From Stramonita haemastoma (taxonomy: Eukaryota > Mollusca > Gastropoda > Neogastropoda > Muricidae): a stretch of DNA of 32,816 nucleotides. Under the pieces are notes generated by a model. That model ran no database searches. It saw only the letters and a list, made by a program, of their open reading frames with translations, and had not been told where the DNA came from. Both the position numbers and the translations under genes were made by a program. Below are positions 1 through 10,448 of this stretch, piece by piece; within the stretch, counting starts at the first letter, position 1; each line of letters opens with the position of its first letter. The stretch covers positions 35,691,831-35,724,646 of the forward strand of contig CM060344.1 of the NCBI GenBank assembly GCA_030674155.1, given 5' to 3'.

Positions 1-75
1 ACCACCCACCACCCCTCCCCCCCACCAACCCCACCCCCCCCTCCCCCATCTCCCCCCCACTCCACCCTCCCTCAC

Positions 76-310
76 CTCCACCACCCCTTGCAGCACTCTG
101 ACGGCGATAGCGTAGCCGGGCCCCGCGCGCGCGGCGGAGGGGAAGGAGAAGGAGAGGAGGGAGGAGAGGAGCAGCCCCCCCCCCTAGGAGGCGTTTGCCC
201 CCCACCCTGTCCGCCACCCACCCCCCCACCAGCTGCAGGGGCATGTACCCGTAATAGAAGCACCCCAGCATGAGGCCCTGGGTTCGCTCATCCCACGCAA
301 ACTCCCCTTC
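76..310 (-). CDS. SLC17-family transporter, internal exon (TM2-TM3 region)
   Basis: Read on the minus strand, the exon follows a good acceptor (TTCAACACCCCAG) and starts in phase 0 with EGEFAWDERTQGLMLG, then FYYGY and GGWVADRVGGKRLL. This is the usual SLC17 (sialin / vesicular glutamate or phosphate cotransporter) run from the end of luminal loop 1 through TM2 to the conserved loop with G-x-x-x-D-R-x-G. It ends in AIAVRVLQGVVE followed by donor GTGAGGG. The family moves anions such as sialic acid, glutamate or phosphate across lysosomal, synaptic-vesicle or plasma membranes by proton or sodium coupling. A run of ten C on the plus strand (175-184) puts the two halves in different frames; nine would keep the family pattern throughout. 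This may be a homopolymer error or a real frameshift. Family call is firm; the subfamily (sialin-like) is a guess. Confidence 0.85.
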
Positions 311-335
311 CTGGGGTGTTGAAGAGAGGAGAGAA

Positions 336-566
<231 letters not shown>

Positions 567-1198
567 GGGGGCGAGAAATCATGGCGTCTGAGTGACAGGT
601 GCTGTGAAATGCGCTGTCGAGTTTTGGGTGATACAACGTTCCAAAGGACTCTATCAAGCTGCTACCTGTGTTGAAATTCAGTTGACGTTTTCGACTATCG
701 AAACAACCTAAAAATGGTGGACTTAATGACATGGAGGGCTGAAGTTGGGATGTTTGGCGGAAAATGTCAACAAGTGTCACGCCTTTTTAAAAAGATGTCG
801 CCTAGCCTGTCAAAGGTGAGCAACTGCGCGGCCGCTGTCACATCGGCTGATGTTGTTACAATGTATGTTTCGAGATAGATGTTTTTGGTTGTTGATATAC
901 TTTGTAGCATGAAATTTAAAAGGATGGTCGATTCTGAACCAGTATGTATTTTTGTTTGTTTGTTTGTTGTTGCTGCTAGTGTTTTTTTCTTTGTATTTGA
1001 TTTGCAATAGGATTGACGCCAATATTATGATTAGTGTGTTATTAATGTGATTATCCTTTTTTTCTCTAAACTTAGTTGTTATTGATCACGTATGTCACTT
1101 TTTATGTAAAACTTCCACAAGGGATAGTTGTGTTACCTCCCTTGTCAAAAGGCCAAGATGAGCAATGACAATAAACTGTTAAAGCGTTAAAGCGTTAA
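567..1198. other. Intronic sequence, no feature recognised
   Basis: AT-rich unique sequence inside the SLC17 intron. I see no exon with paired splice sites and no recognisable repeat here except T-rich runs around 950-1075. Confidence 0.6.
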
Positions 1199-1385
<187 letters not shown>

Positions 1386-1530
1386 TCTATTGTCTGTTTG
1401 TCTATATCTATCACTTATCTTGATCCTAATCTAGACCACACTCATCAATATGACCAATTATCTGAATAAATTAGGGATGGTCAATAATCACACTCAGGTG
1501 CCCTATCTCATCCTGACCTAAATGTGAGTA

Positions 1531-3402
1531 GCAACTCACCACACAGTCTGTGCCTATCTCATTCTGACACTAAGAGGTAGGGAGGTAGCACTCACCACAC
1601 AGTCTGTGCCTATCTCATTCTGACACTAAGAGGTAGGGAGGTAGCACTCACCACACAGTCTGTGCCTATCTCATTCTGACACTAAGAGGTAGGGAGGTAG
1701 CACTCACCACACAGTCTGGCCTATCTCATTCTGACACTAAGAGGTAGGGAGGTAGCACTCACCACACAGTCTGTGCCTATCTCATTCTGACACTAAGAGG
1801 TAGGGAGGTAGCACTCACCACACAGTCTGTGCCTATCTCATTCTGACACTAAGAGGTAGGGAGGTAGCACTCACCACACAGTCTGTGCCTATCTCATTCT
1901 GACACTAAGAGGTAGGGAGGTAGCACTCACCACACAGTCTGGCCTATCTCATTCTGACACTAAGAGGTAGGGAGGTAGCACTCACCACACAGTCTGTGCC
2001 TATCTCATTCTGACACTAAGAGGTAGGGAGGTAGCACTCACCACACAGTCTGTGCCTATCTCATTCTGACACTAAGAGGTAGGGAGGTAGCACTCACCAC
2101 ACAGTCTGTGCCTATCTCATTCTGACACTAAGAGGTAGGGAGGTAGCACTCACCACACAGTCTGTGCCTATCTCATTCTGACACTAAGAGGTAGGGAGGT
2201 AGCACTCACCACACAGTCTGATGCCTATCTCATTCTGACACTAAGAGGTAGGGAGGTAGCACTCACCACACAGTCTGTGCCTATCTCATTCTGACACTAA
2301 GAGGTAGGGAGGTAGCACTCACCACACAGTCTGTGCCTATCTCATTCTGACACTAAGAGGTAGGGAGGTAGCACTCACCACACAGTCTGTGCCTATCTCA
2401 TTCTGACACTAAGAGGTAGGGAGGTAGCACTCACCACACAGTCTGTGCCTATCTCATTCTGACACTAAGAGGTAGGGAGGTAGCACTCACCACACAGTCT
2501 GTGCCTATCTCATTCTGACACTAAGAGGTAGGGAGGTAGCACTCACCACACAGTCTGTGCCTATCTCATTCTGACACTAAGAGGTAGGGAGGTAGCACTC
2601 ACCACACAGTCTGTGCCTATCTCATTCTGACACTAAGAGGTAGGGAGGTAGCACTCACCACACAGTCTGTGCCTATCTCATTCTGACACTAAGAGGTAGG
2701 GAGGTAGCACTCACCACACAGTCTGTGCCTATCTCATTCTGACACTAAGAGGTAGGGAGGTAGCACTCACCACACAGTCTGTGCCTATCTCATTCTGACA
2801 CTAAGAGGTAGGGAGGTAGCACTCACCACACAGTCTGTGCCTATCTCATTCTGACACTAAGAGGTAGGGAGGTAGCACTCACCACACAGTCTGTGCCTAT
2901 CTCATTCTGACACTAAGGGTAGGGAGGTAGCACTCACCACCAGTCTGTGCTATTCTTCGACATAAGGGTGGGAGGTACACTCACCACACAGTCTGTGCCT
3001 ATCTCATTCTGACACTAAGAGGTAGGGAGGTAGCACTCACCACACAGTCTGTGCCTATCTCATTCTGACACTAAGAGGTAGGGAGGTAGCACTCACCACA
3101 CAGTCTGTGCCTATCTCATTTGACACTAAGGGTAGGGAGGAGCACTCACCACACGTCTGGCTATCCATTCTGACACTAAGAGGTAGGGAGGTAGCACTCA
3201 CCACACAGTCTGTGCCTATCTCATTCTGACACTAAGAGGTAGGGAGGTAGCACTCACCACACAGTCTGTGCCTATCTCATTCTGACACTAAGAGGTAGGG
3301 AGGTAGCACTCACCACACAGTCTGTGCCTATCTCATTCTGACACTAAGAGGTAGGGAGGTAGCACTCACCACACAGTCTGCGCCTATCTCATTCTGACAC
3401 TA
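1531..3402 (-). repeat. 56-bp minisatellite built from an exon-donor junction, 34 units
   Basis: Units begin at 1531, 1588, 1644, 1700, 1755, 1811 and so on to 3362. Most are exactly 56 bp and nearly identical. On the minus strand each unit reads as a pyrimidine tract ending in CTCTTAG, then 30 nt, then GTGAGTGC. The last 38 nt match the donor end of the SLC17 exon at 3708-4000 at about 30 of 38 positions, with GTGAGTGC identical. The intronic flank of that exon (TAAGAGG-GAGGGAGG on the plus strand) matches the rest of the unit. The 30-nt segment is open in the exon's frame (CQNEIGTDCV, aligned with the end NETDSDYV). Units at 2930, 2978 and 3142 carry many single-base deletions. I infer the array grew by tandem duplication of the exon end; splicing is untested. 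Confidence 0.9.
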
Positions 3403-3432
3403 TACCACAATGGGTATATAGACATGTGTATA

Positions 3433-3675
3433 GTCCTTCGGATGAGACTTTAAACCGAGGCCCCATGTGCGAACACACTTACAACATTTTGCACACACGT
3501 TAAATCCTGTTCCGCTTTTCGTAAGAGTAGGCCATCGTGTACCGGGTGGGAACAGATGACAATATTTACACACGTGCATACACACAGGGACGGGATGAAA
3601 AAAAAAAAGCACACGAGTGCTTATCCCATTATCCTCGATATAAAAGAATAAATCCAATCCAATCCAATCCAATCT
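3433..3675 (+). mobile_element. SINE-A copy, 5'-truncated, (AATCC)n tail
   Basis: Body of the commonest SINE in the window: GATGAGACTTTAAACC, the TTAAATCCTGTTCCG block, the A-run followed by hairpin AAGCAC-ACGA-GTGCTT, then TATCCTCGATATAAAAG and AATCC repeats. The tRNA head is missing. It splits the exon-proximal unit of the 56-bp array: CTGACACTA lies on the left and TAAGAGGGAGGG on the right, so it inserted after the duplication began. The 30 bp at 3403-3432 is unexplained. Confidence 0.9.
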
Positions 3676-3700
3676 AAGAGGGAGGGAGGGAGGGAGGGAG
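3676..3700. repeat. (GGGA)n
   Basis: Short GGGA run directly beside the SLC17 donor. It corresponds to the GGTAGGGAGGTA part of the 56-bp units. Confidence 0.85.
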
Positions 3701-3707
3701 CACTCAC

Positions 3708-4000
3708 CACATAGTCCGAGTCTGTCTCATTCAGTGACCCAGCAGAGGCACCAGGACAGTGAGGGCTGACGATGGTGAGGTTGTAGAAGCTGCTGCTGCT
3801 GCTGTTGTTGTTGATGCTGTAGTTGTAGTTGTTGTTGATGTTGTAGTTGTTGTTGTTGTGCCTGATGGCCATGGCCGTGGAGTTGACCATGGCCACCAAG
3901 GCCACGTTAGGACAGGTGCGCAGACAGTACATGATGGTGAAGGCCAGGAACCCCAAGACAGAGAAGATGTAGCGAGCAGGGAGACCTCCCACCTCTGACC
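3708..4000 (-). CDS. SLC17-family transporter, exon with TM1 and luminal loop 1
   Basis: Minus-strand exon between acceptor TTTACATGTTCAG and donor GTGAGTGC. It starts with two bases of a split codon and ends in phase 0. The protein begins SEVGGLPARYIFSVLGF and continues as one hydrophobic segment to CPNVALVAMVNST, the classic SLC17 TM1 pattern (R-Y-x(4)-G-F, then V-A-x-V-x-M-V). After TM1 comes a long Asn/Ser/Tyr-rich stretch encoded by a GTT trinucleotide repeat (plus strand 3786-3865), with N-glycosylation sequons NST, NYS, NLT and NET. In this family the first luminal loop is the variable, glycosylated one. The end NETDSDYV joins in frame to EGEFAWDERTQG of the exon at 76-310. An upstream exon with the start codon must exist but was not found. 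Confidence 0.88.
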
Positions 4001-4017
4001 CTGAACATGTAAATCAG

Positions 4018-4041
4018 GGAGGGTCAGCTTTTCGTCTGCAA

Positions 4042-4076
<35 letters not shown>

Positions 4077-4440
4077 GGTGTCAGCTTTTGGTCTGCAATG
4101 GGTTAATTACAGAAGATGGCCTCCTGCCTCTGACCCTGAACATGCAAATCAGGGAGGGTCAGCTTTTCGTCTGCAACGGGGGGGTCAGCTTTTTGGTCTG
4201 TAGTGGGTAAATCAGAGAAGATGGCCACCTGCCTCTGACCCTGAACATGCAAATCAAGGGAGGTCAGCTATTTGGTCTGCAATGGGTTAATTAGAGATGA
4301 TGTAGCGGGCAGGGACACCTCCCCCCTTTGACCCTGAACATGCAAATCAGGGAGGTCAGCTTTTGGTCTGCAGTGAGTGAATTAATTAACCTGACAATGC
4401 AAAAAAGGGGGGTCAGCTTTTGGTCTGCAATGGGTTAACT
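4018..4440 (-). repeat. Tandem partial duplicates of the SLC17 exon acceptor
   Basis: Roughly 80-110-bp units share GGTCAGCTTTTGGTCTGCAA and GGGTTAATTA. Three of them (about 4110-4153, 4217-4257, 4294-4350) repeat the true acceptor junction on the minus strand: GATTTGCATGTTCAG followed by GGTCAGAGG-like exon sequence. The copy at 4294-4340 keeps about 40 nt of exon sequence; the other two keep about 25 nt with an internal deletion. A run of about 34 G (4042-4075) lies between the true acceptor and the first copy. Confidence 0.85.
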
Positions 4441-4479
4441 GGACTGCAGAGGGTTCAGCCATTATCATTCAATTATTCA

Positions 4480-4790
4480 ACAGAGGCTTGCAGGAGAACG
4501 CTGGACGTGATGTCTCTGACGCCTCTTGCAGGAGAATGCTGAATGTGATGCCTCTGATGCCTCATGCAGGAGAACGCTGAATGTGATGCCTCTCATGCCT
4601 CATGCAGGAGAACGCTGAATGTGATGCTCTGATGCCTTTTGCAGGAGAACGCTGAATGTGATGCCTCATGCAGGAGAACGTGAATGTGATGCCTCTGATG
4701 CCTTTTGCAGGAGAACGCTGAATGTGATGCCTCTGATGCCTCTTGCAGGAGAACGCTGGATGCCATGCCTCTGATGCCTTTTGAAGAAAC
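4480..4790. repeat. 38-bp minisatellite, about 8 copies
   Basis: Units contain GCAGGAGAACGCTGAATGTG followed by ATGCCTCTGATGCCT. Most are 37-39 bp; at least one lacks about 10 bp. Each unit on the plus strand has a CTTTTGCAG or CCTCTTGCAG acceptor-like string. No matching exon was found nearby. Confidence 0.9.
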
Positions 4791-4876
4791 AACGCATCAT
4801 GTCACCAGTCCTGTATATGAGGGTTTTCGTCTGTCCGCTTTTATCATCACTGGCTGTAGGGACTGGGAGGAGAGTA

Positions 4877-5216
4877 CTATGTGTTGTATTGTATTGTATT
4901 GTATTGTATTGTATTGTACTGTATTGCGTAGTATTGAATTGTATTGTATTGCGTTTTGTTGTGTGTTTGTATTGTATTGTATTGTATTGTGTTGTATTGT
5001 ATTGTACTGTATTGCGTTGTATTGCGTTGTATTGTATTGTGTTTTGTTGTGTTGTGTTGTATTGTATTGTTTGTGTTGTGCTGTATTGTATTGGACTGTA
5101 TTGTATTGTAATGCATTATATTGTAGTGTATTGTACTGTGCGGTATTGTATTGTATTACATTGCACTGTATTGTATTCTATGGTACATACTGCTGTGTGA
5201 TGCGTTGTGTTATGGT
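4877..5216. repeat. Degenerate (TATTG)n
   Basis: Long imperfect pentanucleotide array with scattered substitutions and length slips, running straight into the assembly gap. Confidence 0.95.
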
Positions 5217-5316
5217 NNNNNNNNNNNNNNNNNNNNNNNNNNNNNNNNNNNNNNNNNNNNNNNNNNNNNNNNNNNNNNNNNNNNNNNNNNNNNNNNNNNN
5301 NNNNNNNNNNNNNNNN
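5217..5316. other. Assembly gap, 100 N
   Basis: Exactly 100 N, the usual placeholder for a scaffold gap of unknown size. The true length of the adjoining repeat is therefore unknown. Confidence 0.99.
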
Positions 5317-5404
5317 TCATATTTTAACAAAAATTACTGCATGTCTTGCAAGCATTGAAAAGCTTCTCAGGTCAAGAGTTTCTTAACAAACACAGTGATT
5401 TCAC

Positions 5405-5780
5405 CAGCCACCATGGTTCAGTGGTTAGCGCCTTGGATTCCTGACTGGATGGTTGTGAGTTCGAATCCTATAAGAGTTGAAGGATTTTTCTGACTCCAGC
5501 CAGCTCCTACCCAGGGTGAGTGTGCTGTGGGCTCAGTGGGGAGACTGGGACCACACAGACGAGCTTCATTCACTTTACAGATGCGAGTTTCAGGGTATTG
5601 CTCAAATTACCTGACCAGCACTGCAGGTGTCTGTATCTCTCAGGCCTGGTTGACACTGGGATAGATGATGATGGGAAGCCTAGAGTACAACACTGTCAAG
5701 TATTCTCAAAGCAGATGCACTTCTATAGCAGCAGCATTACATCATCTTCATTGCCACTGATCATCATGCAATAAAAAAAA
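5405..5780 (+). mobile_element. tRNA-headed SINE, family not recognised
   Basis: The start looks like a tRNA gene: A-box-like TGGTTCAGTGGTTAGCG (5414-5430) and B-box GAGTTCGAATCC (5457-5468). A non-tRNA body follows, and a short A-run near 5771-5779 could be its tail. The right boundary is uncertain; the element could extend to the poly-A at 6247-6261. No clear target-site duplication was found. Confidence 0.6.
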
Positions 5781-6330
5781 TTGCCTCTGATTCAGTGGCC
5801 CCCATTGCTCTGATCTCACGGTGACCTCAGGTTTGGTTTCCACATACACTTCTGTGCCTGTGGTGAGTTTGTGTCAAGGCCTTTGGGGTTGGAGGTTCAC
5901 GGGGAGGCGGTCGTTGGAGGAACGTTGTGGTGGTCACCACCTCGGGTGGGTGACTCACTCAGTCTGGCTCCGCGACTGAGCTAATACTGTTGTTAGTAGG
6001 GGGCTTAGTATGTGGCATTCTGTGTGTGTTAGCTCAGAACAGGCACCACTTAATACGCTACCAAAGTGACCCAGCAGCAGTGCAGGGCCCCTCTGGCTGG
6101 TGGCCCCAAGGCACCCTAATAGTGATGAGCTCCCTGTGGACCTACGACCCTGAGTAGAGAACGAATCTGGGTATGGCTGTGGCAGAGAGATTGCAATGAG
6201 CGGGGTGGGAACAGCAGGACAGGGACATCACAGAAGATGAGGCAGCAAAAAAAAAAAAAAAGTATCAGAGGTTTTGCACACACACACACCACTCCTGTTT
6301 CATGTCCCTGTTTCTCCCCAGGTTCTGCAA
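5781..6330. other. Unassigned sequence ending in poly-A, possible retroelement part
   Basis: GC-richer than its surroundings and without a long open frame. It ends in GATGAGGCAGC followed by 15 A (6247-6261), as a plus-strand retroposed element might. I cannot assign it to a family. Confidence 0.35.
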
Positions 6331-6337
6331 GACTTAC

Positions 6338-6517
6338 TTTGAAAGTTGCAGTGTCCAGTTCCACAAAGTAATGGAGGAGGTTTTGCACAAGGATGTGCTG
6401 GGGGTATTCTTGGAGACTGCAGGCGTCCACATCACTGAAATGTCCTTGGTGATGACGAAGGAAGCGTCCTCCTGATGCACTGTGGTGTCCTTGAAGCCTG
6501 GTGATGTCCTCCTCCTT
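6338..6517 (-). CDS. Unrecognised gene, 60-codon exon
   Basis: Minus-strand exon with strong splice sites: TTTCTATCTCCAG on one side and GTAAGTC on the other. It is 180 bp, phase 0 at both ends and open across all 60 codons. It starts KEEDITRLQGHH and ends LLHYFVELDTATFK. The second half (CSLQEYPQHILVQNLLHYF) looks like a folded amphipathic domain. I do not recognise the family. It fits in phase after the mini-exon at 10384-10448, which ends in phase 0. A different frame in the first half (GFKDTTVHQEDASFVITKDI) is also open, so an indel inside the exon cannot be excluded. Confidence 0.6.
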
Positions 6518-6638
6518 CTGGAGATAGAAACATTCTGAGGGCTGTGGTTTACTTACATAGAGTTTTAAGCAGCTTTCATTAGTTAAACTTTGTCTACAAT
6601 CCATCCTAGCAATTAGCAAGACAACAAAGTTGAAGTGG

Positions 6639-6639
6639 G

Positions 6640-6699
<60 letters not shown>

Positions 6700-6721
6700 C
6701 TGTGTGTGTGTGCGTGCGTGC

Positions 6722-6757
<36 letters not shown>

Positions 6758-6795
6758 ATGTGTGTATGTGAATGTGTGTGTGTGTGTGAGTGTGA

Positions 6796-6839
<44 letters not shown>

Positions 6840-6932
6840 TGTGTGTGTGTGTGAGTGTGAGTGTGTGCGTGTGTGTGCGTGTGTGCGGTGTGTGCGTGTG
6901 TGTGCGAGTGTGTGTGTGTGTGTGGTCGTTGT
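6639..6932. repeat. (GT)n, interrupted
   Basis: Long GT tract with GC and GA interruptions. The Cys/Val-rich and His/Thr-rich open frames over it are artefacts of the repeat. Confidence 0.97.
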
Positions 6933-7100
6933 TGTTGCTGTTGTTGTTGCTTCAATTTTACATCTGTTCTCTCAAAGTCATATTAAACGATAGGAAGAGG
7001 ACGGGACAATTATGTTGATGGATGTGTGCAGCAAAATGGGTGTCTATTTTTTTAATATTAATAATGTGCACAGTACACAGAATAGGGCTAAACAATGATA

Positions 7101-7208
7101 GTGTGTGTGTGTGTGTGTCTGTGTGTGTGTGTGTGTGTGTCTGTGTGTGTGTGTGTGTCTGTGTGTGTGTGTGTGTACGTGTGTGTGTGTGTACGTGTGT
7201 GTGTGTAC

Positions 7209-7261
<53 letters not shown>

Positions 7262-7340
7262 CTGTGTGTGTGCGTGCATCCATGTGTGTGTGCATATGCG
7301 TACAAGTGTGTGTGCATGTGTGAGTGTGTGCATGTGTCCA
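7101..7340. repeat. (GT)n, interrupted
   Basis: Second GT tract with TGTC and TACG interruptions. Open frames on either strand are compositional. Confidence 0.97.
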
Positions 7341-7589
7341 CACAAACACACATCCCTCTCTCTCATCCAGAGTAAAGTAAATTTGAATCTAATCCCCAGT
7401 GATTTCTGAAATGCCAGACAGGCAAAACCACTGCTGCATGGGCATTTTGTTGTCATCCCTGCATCATGGTTTCAACACCTACTTACCAGAACACTACAGG
7501 TAAAATACCACATGTTCTGGGCAAAAAAACAGTCAGACCTCTGGTTATAAGAAAAAAGGCAAGAAAACTGACTGTACAAGCAGTACATG

Positions 7590-7970
7590 AAAGATCAAAT
7601 CAAATCAATCAAATCAAAATTGTATTTCCAGATGGTCAAGTCAAGTCAAGTCAAGTCAAGTCAAAAATACTTTCATCCCTGAAGGGCAATAAATTAATAA
7701 GCAATAAATTAACTTTTTTTCATCAAGCCATCTATCTAGCAAAAAAACAAACAAAAACAAAAACAAAACCCAGAAAACCCAAACAAAACAAACCCAACAA
7801 ATAAAAAACACAACAACAAAACAAAACAAGAAAAAAAAAGCACTTAAACAAAAAGCTCGTAAGCAAAGAACAAACAACTAAACAGAAATGAAGCAGCAAG
7901 CTAACAAGCAAAGTACAACCAAGAAAAATCCACCCAAAAATATTTAGCTTCAACATTGTTACAACTCATA
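7590..7970 (-). mobile_element. Possible SINE tail (family D) plus A-rich tract
   Basis: On the minus strand, AGATGGCTTGATG, TTATTGCTTATT, then CCATCTGGAAATACAA and a TTGATT repeat resemble the plus-strand segment at 9152-9236. A (CAAGT)n insertion lies between (7639-7663). The 7740-7970 part is CAAA/AAAC-rich low-complexity sequence. Confidence 0.45.
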
Positions 7971-7973
7971 ACA

Positions 7974-8275
<302 letters not shown>

Positions 8276-8491
8276 GGGGGAGAGTGAGAGGGCAGCGAGG
8301 GCCCTCCCGACAAGTTAGTCTCACCTCCACCACCACCATCCCACCCCCCCTTTTTTTTTTTGGGGGGGGTTTTGGCGCCTCACACCCTGCCCACCAATGC
8401 AGGTGGTGTGGAGGCAGTCACTTCTGACCACCAGCTTGTTGGGGGGACAAGCGACCGTGGCAGCCTGAAGTGACAGCCTGAAGTGACAGCG

Positions 8492-8492
<1 letters not shown>

Positions 8493-8569
<77 letters not shown>

Positions 8570-8838
8570 AGTGTGTGTGAGTGTGAGAGTATGTGTGAGT
8601 GTGTGCGATTGTGAGAGTGTGTGTGTGTGTGTGAGTGTGTGATGTGTGTGTGAGGTGTGAGGAGTGTGTGCGATTGTGAGAGTGTGTGTGTGGTGTGTGT
8701 GAGTGTGAGTGTGGTGAGTGTGTGTGTGTGTGTGAGTGTGTGTGTGTGTGTGTGTGAGTATGTGTGTGTGTGTGTGTGTGAGTGTGTGTGTGTGTGTGTG
8801 AGTGTGAGTGTGTGTGAGTGTGAGTTGTGTGTGTGTTG

Positions 8839-8870
<32 letters not shown>

Positions 8871-8872
8871 CT
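8493..8872. repeat. (GT)n with GA interruptions
   Basis: Pure GT for the first 70 bp, then GT with periodic GAGTGTGA-type interruptions. No gene. Confidence 0.97.
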
Positions 8873-8884
8873 TTTGAGTGGAGT

Positions 8885-9236
8885 TTTTTTTTCTTTAGGT
8901 TGTTTTTGCTGTTGTTGTTGCTTGTATCATCTATAGGCATATTTTGTTTTAAAGCTGTTGAAATCATGTTAGCTTATTAATGTTGGTGAAATGTTTGTTG
9001 TTGTTTTATTTGTTTGTTTGTTTTTTCCCCTTTTCTTTCTTTTGTTGGTTTTATTGTTTGCTAGGGATTTTCTGCTTTGTTTTTTTGTTGTTGTTTTTTT
9101 GTTTTGTTTTGATTTGATTTTTGTTGTTGTTTTGATTTTTTTCTTTTCTTTAGATAGATGGCTTGATGGAAAAAAAAGCAAATCGATGCTTATTCAATGT
9201 ACCATCTGGAAATAAAAATTTGATCGATTGATTGAT
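8885..9236 (+). mobile_element. T-rich tract followed by a SINE-like tail (family D)
   Basis: 8885-9150 is T-rich low-complexity sequence. From 9152 it reads AGATGGCTTGATGG, an A-run, hairpin AAGCA-AATCGA-TGCTT, TATTCAATGTACCATCTGG and a (TTGATCGA)-type tail. The layout (A-run, hairpin, unique block, short tandem tail) is the same as in SINE-A, but the sequence differs. The 5' end was not found. Confidence 0.45.
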
Positions 9237-9392
9237 AAAGGCTGGACCCTTTCCAATCCCACCCTGGACCAAATAAGGACTATGAAGATGAAATTGTGAT
9301 TAGGTACACACACTTGCACTTCGCCAAAAGTGTTAATAATGGTCAAACTGCTGATCGCTGAACATTAATGGAAGAAGAAGAAGAAGAAGAAG

Positions 9393-9413
9393 GGAGTGTG
9401 TGTGTGTGTGTGT

Positions 9414-9484
<71 letters not shown>

Positions 9485-9491
9485 TGTGTGT

Positions 9492-9560
<69 letters not shown>

Positions 9561-9679
9561 CTGAGAGAGAGAAGGGGGGGAGGGGGCAGAGAGAGAATGT
9601 GGGGAGAGCGAGTTTGTGTGTGTGAGAAAGAGGGGGGATGTGTGTGTGTATGTGTATGTGTGAGGGAGAGAGATGAGGG

Positions 9680-9771
<92 letters not shown>

Positions 9772-9772
9772 A
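9393..9772. repeat. (GT)n then (GA)n
   Basis: GT tract 9395-9560, mixed GA/GT sequence 9561-9682, pure GA tract 9683-9768. Confidence 0.97.
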
Positions 9773-10383
9773 CTTGCTATCTAGTAATGACTTGTAACTC
9801 AGAGAAAAGAAGTACTCGACATGGAAGAGTTACATCCCTTATACTGTTTGTCACTTTCCCTTTTCCCCCCCTTTTTTGTGGTTGTCAAAATAATATTTTA
9901 TCAGAAAATATGTATTTTTGTATCTGGGGTCAAAATATCTGTTTTTAAAAAAGTCAAACAGGCTGGTCTCGTACAGGCAAACAGACTCCTGATATTTCCT
10001 ACACTTTTCCCACCACTGTTTCAGACTCCCAGGCTCATGTACAAACCCTGTATATACTAAACGACTATGTTAATTCACTGTGCGTGAGTACCGAGTATGA
10101 TATATCTTGGAATCCACTACATTCCTGTATCAGGTGTTCCTGTTTTCAGAGGTGGGGTATAATGTACATTCCGACTGCAGTACAGACCATGGTGTTGTAA
10201 CACTTCTGCTCTAACAGTCTGGGTTTGTTTGTTTTTTTAATGTAATCACTTTTGCTAAACTGTGGTGCTGATCAAAATTTCATGAAATTTCATTTTTAAA
10301 GGCATTCTTCATGAAAGCAAGATTGAAGAGCTGGCCAGTGAAATAAGTACAGAACAGTCAGAGAAGAGGAAATAAAACCATAC
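9773..10383. other. Unique sequence, nothing recognised
   Basis: AT-rich and non-repetitive, taken as intron of the minus-strand gene. I see no further exon with paired splice signals. Confidence 0.5.
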
Positions 10384-10448
10384 CTGTTTAGTCCCCGGTG
10401 ACCTGTCCACAGCAGAATCTTGGGCACTAGGTTCTGGCTCCACAGCTC
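10384..10448 (-). CDS. Mini-exon A6 of the unrecognised minus-strand gene
   Basis: 65-bp exon between acceptor TGACTGCTTTCAG and donor GTATGG. With a two-base lead it reads AVEPEPSAQDSAVDRSPGTK and ends in phase 0, matching the phase of the exon at 6338-6517. Its start (GA, then a Glu-rich segment with SAQDS) resembles the other A-type mini-exons (SAKEQ at 17141, SHAKEHSA at 11936), so it appears to be a member of a duplicated exon series. Function unknown; the acidic, Ser/Pro-rich composition suggests a disordered linker. Confidence 0.5.

Noticed and set aside
1531..3402. CRISPR-like array
   Set aside because: Units are contiguous and identical with no unique spacers, in a clearly eukaryotic intron; this is a minisatellite.
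5405..5475. Functional tRNA gene
   Set aside because: A and B boxes are present but the cloverleaf stems do not close and a SINE-like body follows. The same applies to the heads at 14379, 21720 and 32383.
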